From positions 28,066,132 through 28,130,131 of the forward strand of contig NC_060885.1 of the NCBI RefSeq assembly GCF_014805685.1: DNA of 64,000 bases, given 5' to 3'. The stretch is from Silurus meridionalis. Its lineage: Eukaryota > Chordata > Actinopteri > Siluriformes > Siluridae. The position numbers were made by a program, and so were the translations under genes. The notes under the pieces are model-generated. The model searched no databases and was not told where the DNA came from. It saw nothing but the letters and a program-made list of their open reading frames with translations. Position 1 is the stretch's first letter; the number at the start of each line of letters is the position of its first letter. Below are positions 45,033-54,612 of this stretch, one piece after another.

Positions 45033-46778
45033 TTGAGACAGTGGGGTAAACTGAACACACGCCTGGGGATAGTGTATCGTGTGTCCAAGCACCCAGTGAC
45101 AAAACAGAAAACTTACCAATATGTTGTACCTGAATCGCTTCGAATGGCAGTGTTGAAAGGCATTCATGATGATGCAGGCCATCAGGGTCAGCAGCGCTCA
45201 TTAGGGTTGGCCAGACAGAGGTTTTATTGGGATACAATGGAGAAAGATGTCAAAGACTACGTGCACAACTGTAAGAGATGCATTGTGAGCAAGGCTCCTG
45301 AGCCTGAGGCTAGGGCCCCATTAGTTTCCATTGCCACTTCGTCTCCACTTGAATTAGTCTGCATAGACTTTTGGTCGGCTGAAGACCACAACAATAAGAC
45401 TATTGACGTTTTAGTAGTCACTGACCATTTTACAAAGTTGGCGTGTGCATATCCTTGCCCTAACCAATCCGCAAAGACAGTGGCACGGGTTCTTTGGAAC
45501 AATTTCTTTTGCGTGTATGGTTTTCCTGTTACCATTCACTCTGACCAGGGTGCCAATTTTGAGAGTTTGTTGATTGCGGAGCTGTGTCAGTTGGCTGGTA
45601 TTGACAAAACTCACACCACACCATACCATCCAATGGGCAATGGTCAGGTGGAAAGGATGAACCGCACTCTTGGTAACATGATTCGTGCACTGCCCCCCAG
45701 ATCTAAAGTCAGATGGCGCAGATGTTGAACACCTTGACTTTTGCATATAATTGTACAGTTCATGAGACAACAGGTTTTTCACCTTTCTTTCTCATGTACG
45801 GCCGTACTCCGAGACTACCCGTTGACCTTATGTTCGAAAGTGTACTTTTGAATGGAGAAACTGTTGACATTGACAAGTATGTGCAGTTACTCAAGCGTGA
45901 CCTCTGTGAGGCTATGAAACTTGCTCAGTCACATTCAGGAAAACAGCAACGTAGACAGGCAGAAGTGTATAACAAGAAGAGTAAGGGACAACCTGTTGAT
46001 ATTGGTCAAAGAGTTTTGTTGGCTAACAAAGGTGAAAGAGGAAAAAGAAACTGGCAGATCGTTGGGAGAGTACAGTTTACATAGTGATCGACAAAATCCC
46101 TTGTTAAACACGTACAAACTCAGAAGCCCTTCTGGTGTTGTTAAAACTGTTCATAGGAATCTGATTATGCCAGTTGACTTTCTCCCATTGCCTGATACAG
46201 ACGCTGTCGAGGAACAGTTATCCAGTTTGAGTGATGATGAACTTGAGAGTTCTAGTTTTGAGCATCTTGCAGATGAAAGGACTACTCGATGGGTTGCTGA
46301 CCTCTCTAACAGCACTGGATGTCCTGTAGCGGACATTGATGAGTTGGATGGGCGGAATGTGATGTGTGATGACACTGCTCAGACGAATGATGTTAACATG
46401 GTAACAACTGAGTGTTATGGTGATGTTGCTGGTGTTGACTCCCATGTAGAATGTGGTATACATGATTATGGCCCTTCTGAATGCAGGAGTGGGGATAAGG
46501 ATGATTCTGCATCAGGTGTCATTTTGTGTACTGAGTATGACATGGAGGTTATGGCATTTCCCAAAGGAAACCCTGTTAATGAGCCTTCTCCTACTGTACA
46601 ACCATCAACCTTTGAGAAGACTGAATTGTCAGTGAAAAGACCTGATCTGACTGATGGTTTTCGCACTAGACATGGCAGACTTGTAAAGCCGTTAAATAGG
46701 CTTATTCAGACTATGTCTAATCAATTTGTTAGGAATATTTTTAGGAAAAGACAAAATGGTACTGTGAGTTCTGGGTAA
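45033..46778 (+). pseudogene. gypsy integrase and C-terminal extension
   Basis: Includes an HHCC zinc domain (HDDAGHQGQQ then CKRC near 45270) and the catalytic core with CIDFW (D), HSDQGANFES (D) near 45540 and GNGQVERMNRTL (E) near 45640. A frameshift near 45718 and another near 46070 split the C-terminal region. The last part (46100-46778) is an acidic, Ser-rich extension without recognised domain. No envelope-like signal peptide or transmembrane segment was seen. Confidence 0.85.
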
Positions 46779-47388
46779 TTGGTTACTTTGGTATTACTGT
46801 TTTTTGTTATTGTTCTGTGTTACTGTATCTATTGATGTATTTAATTTTTTTGTTTACTTGAAGAGGGATGATGTATAATTGCATATAGTCTGTTAGACTG
46901 GCAAAGCTGTTTAATTAGCTCATTCTGACTGTCTAACCTATTTTGTTTTGAATCTCTTTTAGAGAAATTTAAACAATGAGTTAATACATAGTTTTGTGTG
47001 TATTTTTATTTTATTTTTTTTATTTATTGGCAATTATTTGTTGCTTTAAATTTTCTAAAAAAAAAAAAAAAAAATTGGGTGTGGTCTATTAAGATAGACA
47101 ATTATGCAATCTTGGATGTGACCTTTTGATGTGTATATGGCATGTCTTCCTGTGGTTGGGTGAAGGAGTAGCTAACCTTTGCCTTTCCTAGTCCTTAACA
47201 GCATTAATGTTGGTGGACTTTCTTCAGTCTGTATGATTAGGGGTTACACCTGATAGCTGAGTAATTTAACTGTAGAGTTGAGTATTTTGTTTATAAATTC
47301 CCCTTCTCTTCTTTCTTTGATTTTAAATTAGTCGTTCGTATGTTGTACATGTTGTTATGGAAAATCTAGTGAAATTAGTGGGGGTGAG

Positions 47389-48156
47389 TGTAACAAGGTT
47401 GAAATAGTTTTATTTCACTAAATTTTCTTGTTTATGCATTCACTGTGGTTCTATATTTGTTGAAATCATCACTGTTTGGTAAAATACATTTTAGGGGTCT
47501 GTAATTAGATAATGGGTTCACCTTCCTTTCCCCTTCCTTTAACAACAAAGTGGTTCAGTCCAGGTAGCCATATCTGCTGATTGCTCTTTAACGGTCTTTT
47601 CCTTCTCTCTCCCGAGCGGAAGAGGTATGCTGTGTTCCATGCTAAAGATTAATTGCTAGCATTGGTTGAAAATAATTCACACACAGAAATGTGAATTTAT
47701 GCACTCTGGAATGTTATTTTTGTTGACAGTGTTGACGGTGTGTAAGCTGAAGCTGTTGTGACAATCTGTATATAAAAATACATTCTCTATGCAGGTATGC
47801 ATTGACGAACCATATTTGAAATCAATCTTGTTGCATTTCATATGCTCATCTGTATAAGTGTGTATGGAGTTATTTTTTTTTGGTATGTTAAATTTAGTTT
47901 TACTTTGGCCTTGTTTGTTGGTTATCCTTTGTTTTCTTCCCTTCCCGCCTTTTCTCTTTCACCTTTTCCCTCCCTTTCTGTTTACCTTCCTTTTCTCCCC
48001 TTTTCCTTCTCTCTCCCGAGCGGAAGAGTGTTGACGGTGTGTGAGCTGAAGCTGTTGTGACAATCTGTATATAAAAATACATTCTCTATGCAGACCAAAT
48101 CTGGCGTTCTCCTGTCGGTTATTTTCAACACAACGCAGACCACAGAAGTATACGGT

Positions 48157-48160
<4 letters not shown>
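47389..48160 (+). repeat. 3' LTR of Ty3/gypsy element, with internal duplication
   Basis: 772 bp against 475 bp for the 5' LTR. After CATTCTCTATGCAG (about 47793) there is about 0.3 kb of extra sequence. It ends with a second copy of CTTCTCTCTCCCGAGCGGAAGA, GTGTTGACGGTGTG and the TATA-like region, after which the normal LTR end follows (CAGACCAAATCTGGCG). Confidence 0.88.

Positions 48161-48211
<51 letters not shown>
48161..48211. repeat. (TA)n microsatellite at gypsy insertion site
   Basis: TA run of about 25 units. The reference copy has a much shorter TATATATATA at the same place (about 3302-3312). Confidence 0.9.
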
Positions 48212-48216
<5 letters not shown>

Positions 48217-48698
48217 CAAAACTAATTAAAAATGTTGTTACCTAATGAATGTGTCCAGGCTGAAGATCCACATATAGAACACAAGCATGATGATGATCAG
48301 GAATGTGTCTGTTCTCAGTCATGTTTACATCACTGACTCCCTCTGTCTCATCCACGTTAACCCCAAACTTCTTACTGCCTTCTGTGGTGAGTGAGAGTCC
48401 GTAATTTATACACCAGTGGATTGAACGCGCAGTAACAGGAAATCGGTTGTTCGGCTGAAATCGGCACGCAGTGAAAATAAAAAAATTATATTTCACCAAA
48501 TCAATGGATTAAAACTAAAGTAACGAGTCTGTTTTGAAAATGTAAGAAGTAAAAAGTACAGATATTTGTGTAAAAATGTAATGAGTAAAAGTAAAAAGTT
48601 GTCTGAAAAATAAATAGTGGAGTAAAGTACTGATACCGAAAAAATCTACTTAAGTACAGTAACGAAGTATTTCGTTACTTCCCACCTCTGTCAAGGAG

Positions 48699-49200
48699 TT
48701 CTTCTTTGATCACACAATCGTTTGACACCATACAAATATTGCCAACTGAGGCTTGTCTTCTATGATACAACTCTCATCCAATGCGACACTGAAATACTCA
48801 CATGTTTGAAAGTCAGAGTGCAACTGTGATTCAATAAAACTTTCTTTTGGCTTCTCTCATTAGGGGTCGCCACAGCGGATCATCCGTATTCATGATCCGC
48901 ATGTTTGATTTGGCCCATGTTTTTACGCTGGGTGCCCTTCCTAACGCAACCCTCCCCATTTATCCTGGCTTGGGACCGGCACTAAAAGTGCACTGGCTTG
49001 TGCAACCCTAATGGCTGGGGTTGGTTCCCTGACTGGGGATCGAACCCGGGCCGCAACTGTGATTCAATAGCCGTGTTAATGTCCGATATTCTGTGTTCAA
49101 CAGTGTGGCGGGACAGTTGAATGTCTGATACCATGCGTTTTAGTTTGTCGTTTTCAGGAGACAAGATTTTAACAACTTCACTGAGACATTTTTGAAACAA
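48699..49200 (-). pseudogene. Outer hAT transposase, upstream piece, split by SINE
   Basis: The minus strand reads VVKILSPENDKLKRMVSDIQ then LSRHTVEHRISDINTAIESQ up to about 49040. After the SINE it resumes with SQLHSDFQTCEYFSVALDES (near 48820-48760; conserved ALDES block with the first catalytic Asp) and CIIEDKPQLAIFVWCQTIV, then a stop near 48715. The family is GTF2IRD2/ZBED-like hAT transposases. The frame then runs into the inner hAT. Confidence 0.8.
48838..49054 (-). mobile_element. tRNA-derived SINE with RTE tail
   Basis: On the minus strand a B box (GGGTTCGATCCCCAG) opens the element; the A-box half is missing. The body is shared with 54478-54612 (GTAAAAACATG-GCCAAATCAAACATGCGGAT). 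The tail CGCTGTGGCGACCCCTAATGAGAGAAGCC equals the 3' end of the RTE LINE at 27721. A 17-bp target duplication GCAACTGTGATTCAATA flanks it on both sides and interrupts the hAT transposase at IESQL. Confidence 0.88.
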
Positions 49201-49379
49201 TTACATTTTTTATATTAAATTAGATGTGCTCCCACTGAATCGGGCCGCACCACATCATAAATATGGATGATGTTCCTCTGAAGTTTAACCTGCTGCTCAC
49301 TTGGACTGTCAACAGGAAATGCGAATCATTCGTCACACTGAAAACAACCAGGCATGAAAAAACACACTTCACCTGTTTT

Positions 49380-49707
49380 CTGAGCTGCACGGCATCGGGA
49401 GAAAAGCTTCACCGGTGGTGATTTTTAAACGCACAACGATGCCAAAAGAAAAACTCCCGAAAAAGGAGTTGTGAAAGGAAGGAGGAAGACAGTGAACAAT
49501 GACTTTCTTGTAGCCTACTGTTTAGATACAAGCTGTATAACAGGCACTGTCTTTCGTTAATGCCTGTGTAAAGTTCATTGGTTTCAATGTAGACACCTGC
49601 GGCTTATAGACAGGTGCTGCGTATTTATGTTCAAAATAAAAATCTTTTTTAAATTCAGTGAGTGCGGCTTATATTTGGGTGCGCTTAATAGTCCGGAATT
49701 TACGGTA
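49380..49707 (-). mobile_element. Partial copy of the TACCGTA element
   Basis: From 49707 on the minus strand (TACCGTAAATTCCGGACTATTAAG) it follows the element at 22614 through GACAGTGAACAATGACTTTCTTG and CAACGATG-like text to ACCGGTGAAG and CTGTGCAGCTCAG equivalents. It lacks the MITE found in that copy. Confidence 0.8.
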
Positions 49708-50109
49708 AACTCTCCCACTCTGTTAAAAACGTCCTGTGTTTTCTTTATATTTTTGTTTTGCTGTTAATTTTTTTCCGGCCATTTTGAGAGCGAACTTGAA
49801 ACAAATTGTTTACTTAAATGATCTTGCCCCTACTGGGAAACTTTGCGATATTTTCATCTCACGCACATGCGTATTTGACGAAAATACCGTAATAAACTCA
49901 AGCGAAGCTACGCGCACATAAAAAAATAAAAATAAACACAAACTTCGATATGAACGTAAGAGCCGCATGAAACCAGGCAAAGAGCCGCATGTGGCTCGAG
50001 AGCCGCGGGTTGGCCACCCCTGGTCTAGCGTCTTCCTTTCATAGCTTTTCTCTTGGTTGGTATTTCCACGCTTTACCACTAGAGGCAGACATACAGTTTA
50101 CCAAGCATG

Positions 50110-50267
50110 ACAAGTTACCTATGACATCATAGTGCTTAGTCCTCCATCAAGAGTATAAAAGGCCAGAACACTAAACAGCAGCATGCATTCTGTATCACGC
50201 AACCTACTGAACAGTAGCTAACAGAAGACAGCAAGAATCACCTCATATACGATCAATCCTATACCCA
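50110..50267 (+). promoter_or_regulatory. Candidate TATA promoter and non-coding first exon
   Basis: TGACATCATAG (CRE-like, 50131) and TATAAAAGG (50154-50162) precede a likely start near 50185. A GTAAGT donor follows at 50268 (ATACCCA/GTAAGT). No coding exon downstream on the plus strand was recognised; hAT and L2 sequence follows within 150 bp. It begins less than 100 bp outside the outer hAT. Confidence 0.35.
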
Positions 50268-50404
50268 GTAAGTTTGAGTTTTCTGAATCTTGTACCATGT
50301 ATTTACTGACACGCTGTGGCAAGTACAATCCCCTGATCAGCTCACACCAGATAGTGAAAATCCTTATATGGTCCTTCGAGCTAGATAGGAAAACTTCCTA
50401 ACAG

Positions 50405-50870
50405 GGGGTAAGGATTTAAACATATAAAAAAATATCTCACAGTACGATAAAACCTCAGTATAAAGTTAGCAATATTTATTGCTCTAAGACAAACGAAGAT
50501 GTGGAAAAAGTGCCATAAGTATTTATTAACCAATGATTGCGCATTACACTGATGTACAAATTAATCGTGTCATATTTATTTATCCTCTAATCATAACAGT
50601 AAAAATATATAATATAGTATAAAATGAAATGAACATAAAATAACATTCACTATGCAAACAAAGCTCTGAGTAGCTCTTGAAGTCCACCCATCTGTGATGC
50701 ACTATGGTCAGCTGGTAATATCGTTTGACTAAAGTATGGCTGTGACGGAATTTTACACTTTGGCTCCAGCATGTTAACTAACTTCTTAAAATCTTCGTTG
50801 TCCACCACCTGTGGGTGTTTGTCTATGTATGAACTGATGCAGCTTGTGAAGTCTGTTATGAGGGAGTGAG
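50405..50870 (-). mobile_element. hAT 3' end, inverted copy of 63265-63735
   Basis: The minus strand encodes SYIDKHPQVVDNEDFKKLVN then MLEPKCKIPSQPYFSQTILP, the C-terminal region typical of ZBED-type hAT transposases. It continues into non-coding sequence matching 63265-63735 over roughly 460 bp with few differences. It stops against the L2 LINE on one side and CAGGGGGTAAGGAT on the other. Confidence 0.85.
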
Positions 50871-50884
50871 GTTGATCAATTTTA

Positions 50885-52365
50885 TCAGTTTAAACATTTG
50901 ATTCTGTCAGAAGTTCAGGTTTTGGGATGCAAAGAAGAGCAGGGCCAGAAAAACGAGCGTGCAGAGCCGATATTTCTGAACTAACTGAAGCTTGTTTATT
51001 AATGATGCAGGACATCCACCTAGTACAATAGTCTATTCTGGAGGTCATGAACGCATGGACAAGCTTCTCTGCATCAGATATAGATAACATTTTTCTTAAC
51101 TTAGAAATATTTCTAAGGTGAAAGAAGGCTGTTTTTGTAACTTGATTGATGTGATTTTTAAAAGACAAGTCGCTGTCTAAAGTAACTCCCAGGTCTTTTA
51201 CCATTGAACTAGTGGTTACAGAACATCCGTCTAAATGCAGGTTGAGATGCTGGAGCTTCTGTATACTGGTTTTTGGGCCGATGAGCAAAATCTCCGTCTT
51301 ATCAGAATTTAGAAGTAGAAAGTTATGGGTCATCCAATCTCTTATTTCTTTAACACACTCAGTTATGCGAGCTGATTGAGCTGTATTGCCTGGTTTTGTT
51401 GAGATATATAGCTGGGTATCATCAGCATAACAATGGAAGCTAATTCCATGCCTTCTAATAATATTTCCTAACGGAAGCATGTATATTGTGAAGAGCAGGG
51501 GTCCTAGAACTGAACCTTGTGGCACGCCATAATTTACTAGCATTAACCTGGATAGCTCTCCATTTAAGTCTACGAAATGGTAACGATCGGACAGGTAGGA
51601 TTTAAACCAGCTTAATGCCTGTCCCTGAATGCCGATGTAATTCTGTAAACGATCTAGGAGGAGATCATGGTCTATAGTGATGAATGCAGCACTAAAATCT
51701 AGTAAAACCAACAGCGATATGAAGCCTTGGTCTGAAGCTAAAAACAGGTCATTAGTGATTTTAACTAGGGCAGTTTCTGTGCTATGATGGGGCCTAAAAC
51801 CTGACTGAAACTCTTCAAAAGATATTGTTCTCTTGCAAGTGTGAACATAACTGGGCAGCGACAATCTTTCCTAAACTCTTAGACATAAATGGGAGATTTG
51901 AGATTGGTCTGTAATTCGATAGCGTGTTTGGATCCATATTAGGTTTTTTTTCAATGAGGGGCTTAATAACTGCTAACTTGAGGGATTTAGGGACATGACC
52001 TAACGATAGTGAGGAGTTATTAATATTGAGAAGAGGCTCACCAGCTGTATATAACACTTCCTTTAATAGATGAGTTGAATTGTAATCTAACTGACATGTT
52101 GTTGATTTAGCTTTGGTAATAATATTATACAGCTCTTTCTGTCCTATACATCTAAAACAGTGTAGATGTGGAGCTGTAGGCGAGATAATGTCAGGAGATG
52201 CTGTCAGAGGTTGGACCGCCACAATTGTTTTTTTTATGTTATCTATTTTTTCAGTGAAGAAATTCATGAAGTCCTCACTACTAAACTGTGATGCAACACA
52301 ATTTTCAGATCCCTGAAAATTGTCTAATGTGCTAGTGAGGATAAGGTCTATGTTGTTAACCATTT
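50885..52365 (-). mobile_element. L2-clade LINE reverse transcriptase
   Basis: On the minus strand: [20 protein letters not shown] near 51920, then after a frameshift near 51840 [59 protein letters not shown], and the catalytic [11 protein letters not shown] near 51420. The C-terminal [20 protein letters not shown] and ISKLRKMLS blocks place it with Maui-like L2 elements. It is 5'-truncated at about 52365, against a GC-rich minisatellite, and 3'-truncated at 50885. The YADD core is intact but the frame is broken once. Confidence 0.88.
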
Positions 52366-52377
52366 CATCAAGATGTC

Positions 52378-52615
52378 GGAGCGCATTGAGCGCGAGCAGA
52401 GCCGAGCCGGTCCGGGAACCGGGCCGGGCCAGGAACCAGAGCGCGTCATGCGCGAACAGAGCAGAGCCAAACCGGGAACCGGAGCGCATTGAGCGCAAGC
52501 AGAGCCAAGCCGGAAGTCGGAGCGCGTTGAGCGCGAGCCGAGCAAAGCCGAGCCGGGCCGGGAACAGAGCAGATCTGGGAACCGGGGCGCGTTCAGCGCG
52601 AACAGAGCCGAGCCT
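52378..52615. repeat. GC-rich minisatellite joined to the L2 frame
   Basis: Five variable units of about 30-65 bp begin GAGCGCRTTGAGCGCGARCAG and end CCGGGAACCG. They differ sharply in base composition from the AT-rich surroundings. On the minus strand the array stays open and in frame with the L2 protein start. Confidence 0.85.
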
Positions 52616-52851
52616 CAAGGCTGTCGCGGTTGGGAACCTGGAGGACAGAATAGCCAAACAGAAACAGGTTAGTAACAGAAAGAAAATCTTAACGGAGAAT
52701 TACACTGGAGAGTAATCAGGGCAAGCCTAAAGACAATCTGGCACCGATTGGAGGATTCTGGCGTCCTTATATGTTGGAAGGGGGCGGTTCCTCGGTGATG
52801 GAGGCGGCAATGCCGGAAGTGCTCAAGCGTGCTGACAGATATGTCATCTAT

Positions 52852-53337
52852 AGCCCTATTCGTTAGAGAAATTTCTGTTTCACAGACGTACTTTGTGATT
52901 TTAATCCCGTCCGAATCTGCCATGTCTGTCTTTCTCTCACACGACCTCTGTAAAAATTCCAGAGCAAATTTCCTACTGGTTTTCAGCAAACTCGGCGGTC
53001 CTCTGAGAAATCTAATCCCGTCCGAATGCGAATGTCTGTGATTGCCGAAAATGTTTTTTCCAAAACGCGTTTTCTTGTGTGTTTTGGTCAACGTGAAATA
53101 CCGTACTAACCCTAGCGTGCCGGTATTCAAGTTTCTGCTCAGTCATAAAGGCAATACACGCATCCTGTACATGTGGTCTTGTGCAACACCTGCATGTAAA
53201 ACACAGACACTCCTACCTCCGTAATAGACACGGAGATGTTAGTCCCATCCGAATCCATACATGAAATGACAGATGTCGGCTGAAAATAATTCTAACTCAA
53301 ACGTCGTTTGGAAAACTAGTCCCGTCCGAATAGGGCT
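52852..53337. mobile_element. Small TIR element with TAT flanks and internal repeats
   Basis: Ends are AGCCCTATTCG and its exact inverse CGAATAGGGCT. TAT precedes (52849-52851) and follows (53338-53340), fitting a PIF/Harbinger-like 3-bp target. The motif CCCGTCCGAAT recurs at about 52905, 53015 and 53322, with CCCATCCGAAT near 53247. Non-coding, 486 bp. Confidence 0.75.
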
Positions 53338-53399
53338 TATGTTGTATTCTGAATAAAATATTAAAATTTCAAACTTCCACATCATTGCATTCTATTTTT

Positions 53400-53452
53400 A
53401 TTTACAATTTGTACAGTGTCCCAACTTTTTTGGAATCGGGTTTGTACCCCCC
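53400..53452. repeat. DNA transposon terminal fragment
   Basis: ACAATTTGTACAGTGTCCCAACTTTTTTGGAATCGGGTTTGTA is a terminus common to many fish non-autonomous DNA transposons. It is isolated here. Confidence 0.5.
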
Positions 53453-53594
53453 ACCCCTGTGTTTCAGTAAACATAAATGAGCAGACACTTGGATCCCCAT
53501 CATTTTGTTAATGTTGATTTTTAGTGTTAATTGCAGGCTGTTTTTGTATAAAATGAAGTGCCTGAGGGCTTTTTTTATTGTGTGTTCTTGTAGG

Positions 53595-53848
53595 CAAAGG
53601 CAAGAGTGGTGGGACTGGATGCTCAGATTAAGAGGATAGCTCTGGATAATCAGTAAGTCTGCGCTCAGATTGAACACGTGTTTTACACTCATAGTGTTTC
53701 ACCTCACGCTTTCTCCCTTTGCTAGGCGTCGCGTGTCTGAATTGATGGCAGATTTTACTCGGCTCAAAGGTATCTTGCAGAAATGCCTTCCTTTTTCTTA
53801 TTTTTTTTTTTTAAAGAAAACTACTCGACTATGTGTGTGTCTGTGTGT

Positions 53849-53912
<64 letters not shown>

Positions 53913-54005
53913 TTGCAGCCAAGCTAAGCCGAGTGGTGGTTAGAAACATGGAGCATTCATTCTCTGACCGCCGACGCAAGGAAGGAAGTCATTGACAAGT
54001 TTAAG
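53595..54005 (+). pseudogene. Unidentified coiled-coil coding exons
   Basis: Three exons with proper splice ends: 53595-53653 (AKARVVGLDAQIKRIALDN, then GTAAGT donor), about 53727-53770 (RRVSELMADFTRLK, then GTATCT) and from 53921 (KLSRVVVRNMEHSF). Phases agree. The heptad-like, charged text suggests a coiled coil. The third exon has a frameshift (DRRRKEGSH then stop; the alternative frame reads ARKEVIDKFKK up to a GTGCAC). I do not recognise the gene. A diverged inverted copy lies at 61830-62200. Confidence 0.55.
53850..53908. repeat. (TG)n microsatellite
   Basis: TG run of about 30 units between the second and third coiled-coil exons. The inverted copy has a shorter (CA)n at the same place. 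Confidence 0.95.
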
Positions 54006-54169
54006 AAGGTGCACTGGATAATTCTACACCACTTCAAACCCAGAATCATGCCTACTTTTAATTTAAATTGAACTTCCTGCACAGATGTTCAGAATGGTGT
54101 AGTGTCTGATATTTTAAATGGTTTAACATGAAATTTTATTATTAAAATTGTGCACTTTATGCTGTGAAC

Positions 54170-54477
54170 AACTTTTTGTCTCGGGAACACATTTATGACT
54201 ACATTTATAAGGTAAAACCAGTTTAGCTCCTGTTTACAAACGTGATGGAGACTTTAGAAAGTGAGCAGGGAACTGATTGGAGCAATCAATTGAGTACCAA
54301 TTTGTAATCAACTCCCTTAATTTGAAGTGTCTCCCTGTCTCTCCCTCTGTGTTTTCAAAAAAGTCAAATAAATGACTAAAAGGGAAAAATATGCGTGTTG
54401 ACCTGTGTCCTTTTGCAAACCAGAGCTAATTGCAAAAGTGCAGCAACACTGATCTTGTTTGTTTGTATCTCTCTCGC
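54170..54477. other. Non-coding spacer
   Basis: No feature recognised. Confidence 0.35.
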
Positions 54478-54612
54478 CACAATGGATCATCCGCATGTTT
54501 GATTTGGCACATGTTTTTACGCTGGATGCCCTTCCAAACGCACCGGGGATGAAACCTGGGCCGCAGCGGTGAAAGCACCGCATCCTAACCACTAGACCAC
54601 CAGGGAATCCCT
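54478..54612 (-). mobile_element. tRNA-Glu-derived SINE, complete head
   Basis: The minus strand begins CCCTGGTGGTCTAGTGGTTA (A box) and continues to CCCAGGTTTCATCCCCGG (B box), close to tRNA-Glu over its whole length. The body GCATCCAGCGTAAAAACATG and CAAACATGCGGATGATCC is shared with 48838-49054. The RTE-like tail is truncated after GATCCATTGTGGCGA. Confidence 0.88.

Larger units (their letters stand above)
40283..48160 (+). mobile_element. Ty3/gypsy LTR retrotransposon, defective
   Basis: LTRs starting TGTAACAAGG and ending GGTTACA lie at 40283-40757 and 47389-48160. A tRNA-His-type primer site lies at 40759-40770 and a G-rich purine tract (GTGGGGGTGAG) at 47379-47388. Order is gag, protease, reverse transcriptase, RNase H remnant, integrase, i.e. 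Ty3/gypsy order. No envelope frame follows the integrase. The element sits in a (TA)n target of the inner hAT, so its short target duplication cannot be read. Frameshifts and an internal deletion make it defective. The two LTRs differ at roughly ten sites in addition to a 0.3-kb insertion in the 3' copy. Confidence 0.92.
37347..48690. mobile_element. Inner hAT transposon (copy 2), interrupted twice
   Basis: Ends CAGAGGTGGCAAAAGTAC (37347) and AAGTATTTCGTTACTTCCCACCTCTG (ending 48690) are flanked by the identical 8-mer TCAAGGAG (37339-37346 and 48691-48698). Sequence matches copy 1 (2785-3824) in three blocks: 37347-37503, about 40091-40282 and 48161-48690. The gaps are a 2.6-kb insert (37504-40090) and a Ty3/gypsy element (40283-48160). 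The element itself is non-coding and about 0.9 kb. Confidence 0.93.
36943..50022 (-). mobile_element. Outer hAT transposon (host of the nest)
   Basis: The termini CAGGGGTGGCAACC (36943) and GGTTGGCCACCCCTG (ending 50022) are inverted repeats with hAT-like CAG ends. The identical 8-mer GTCTAGCG flanks both sides (36935-36942 and 50023-50030). Subterminal GAGCCACAT / GAGCCGCAT words occur at both ends. Its transposase, on the minus strand, is split by later insertions. Removing the inner element 37347-48690 leaves about 1.7 kb. Confidence 0.92.

Noticed and set aside
40283..48160. Endogenous retrovirus with envelope gene
   Set aside because: After the integrase there is only an acidic extension without signal peptide or membrane segment, and gene order and protein blocks fit Ty3/gypsy.
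52320..52715. 131-codon plus-strand frame rich in Arg, Ala, Ser and Glu
   Set aside because: It is the translation of the GC-rich minisatellite antisense to the L2 frame, with no splice context or domain.
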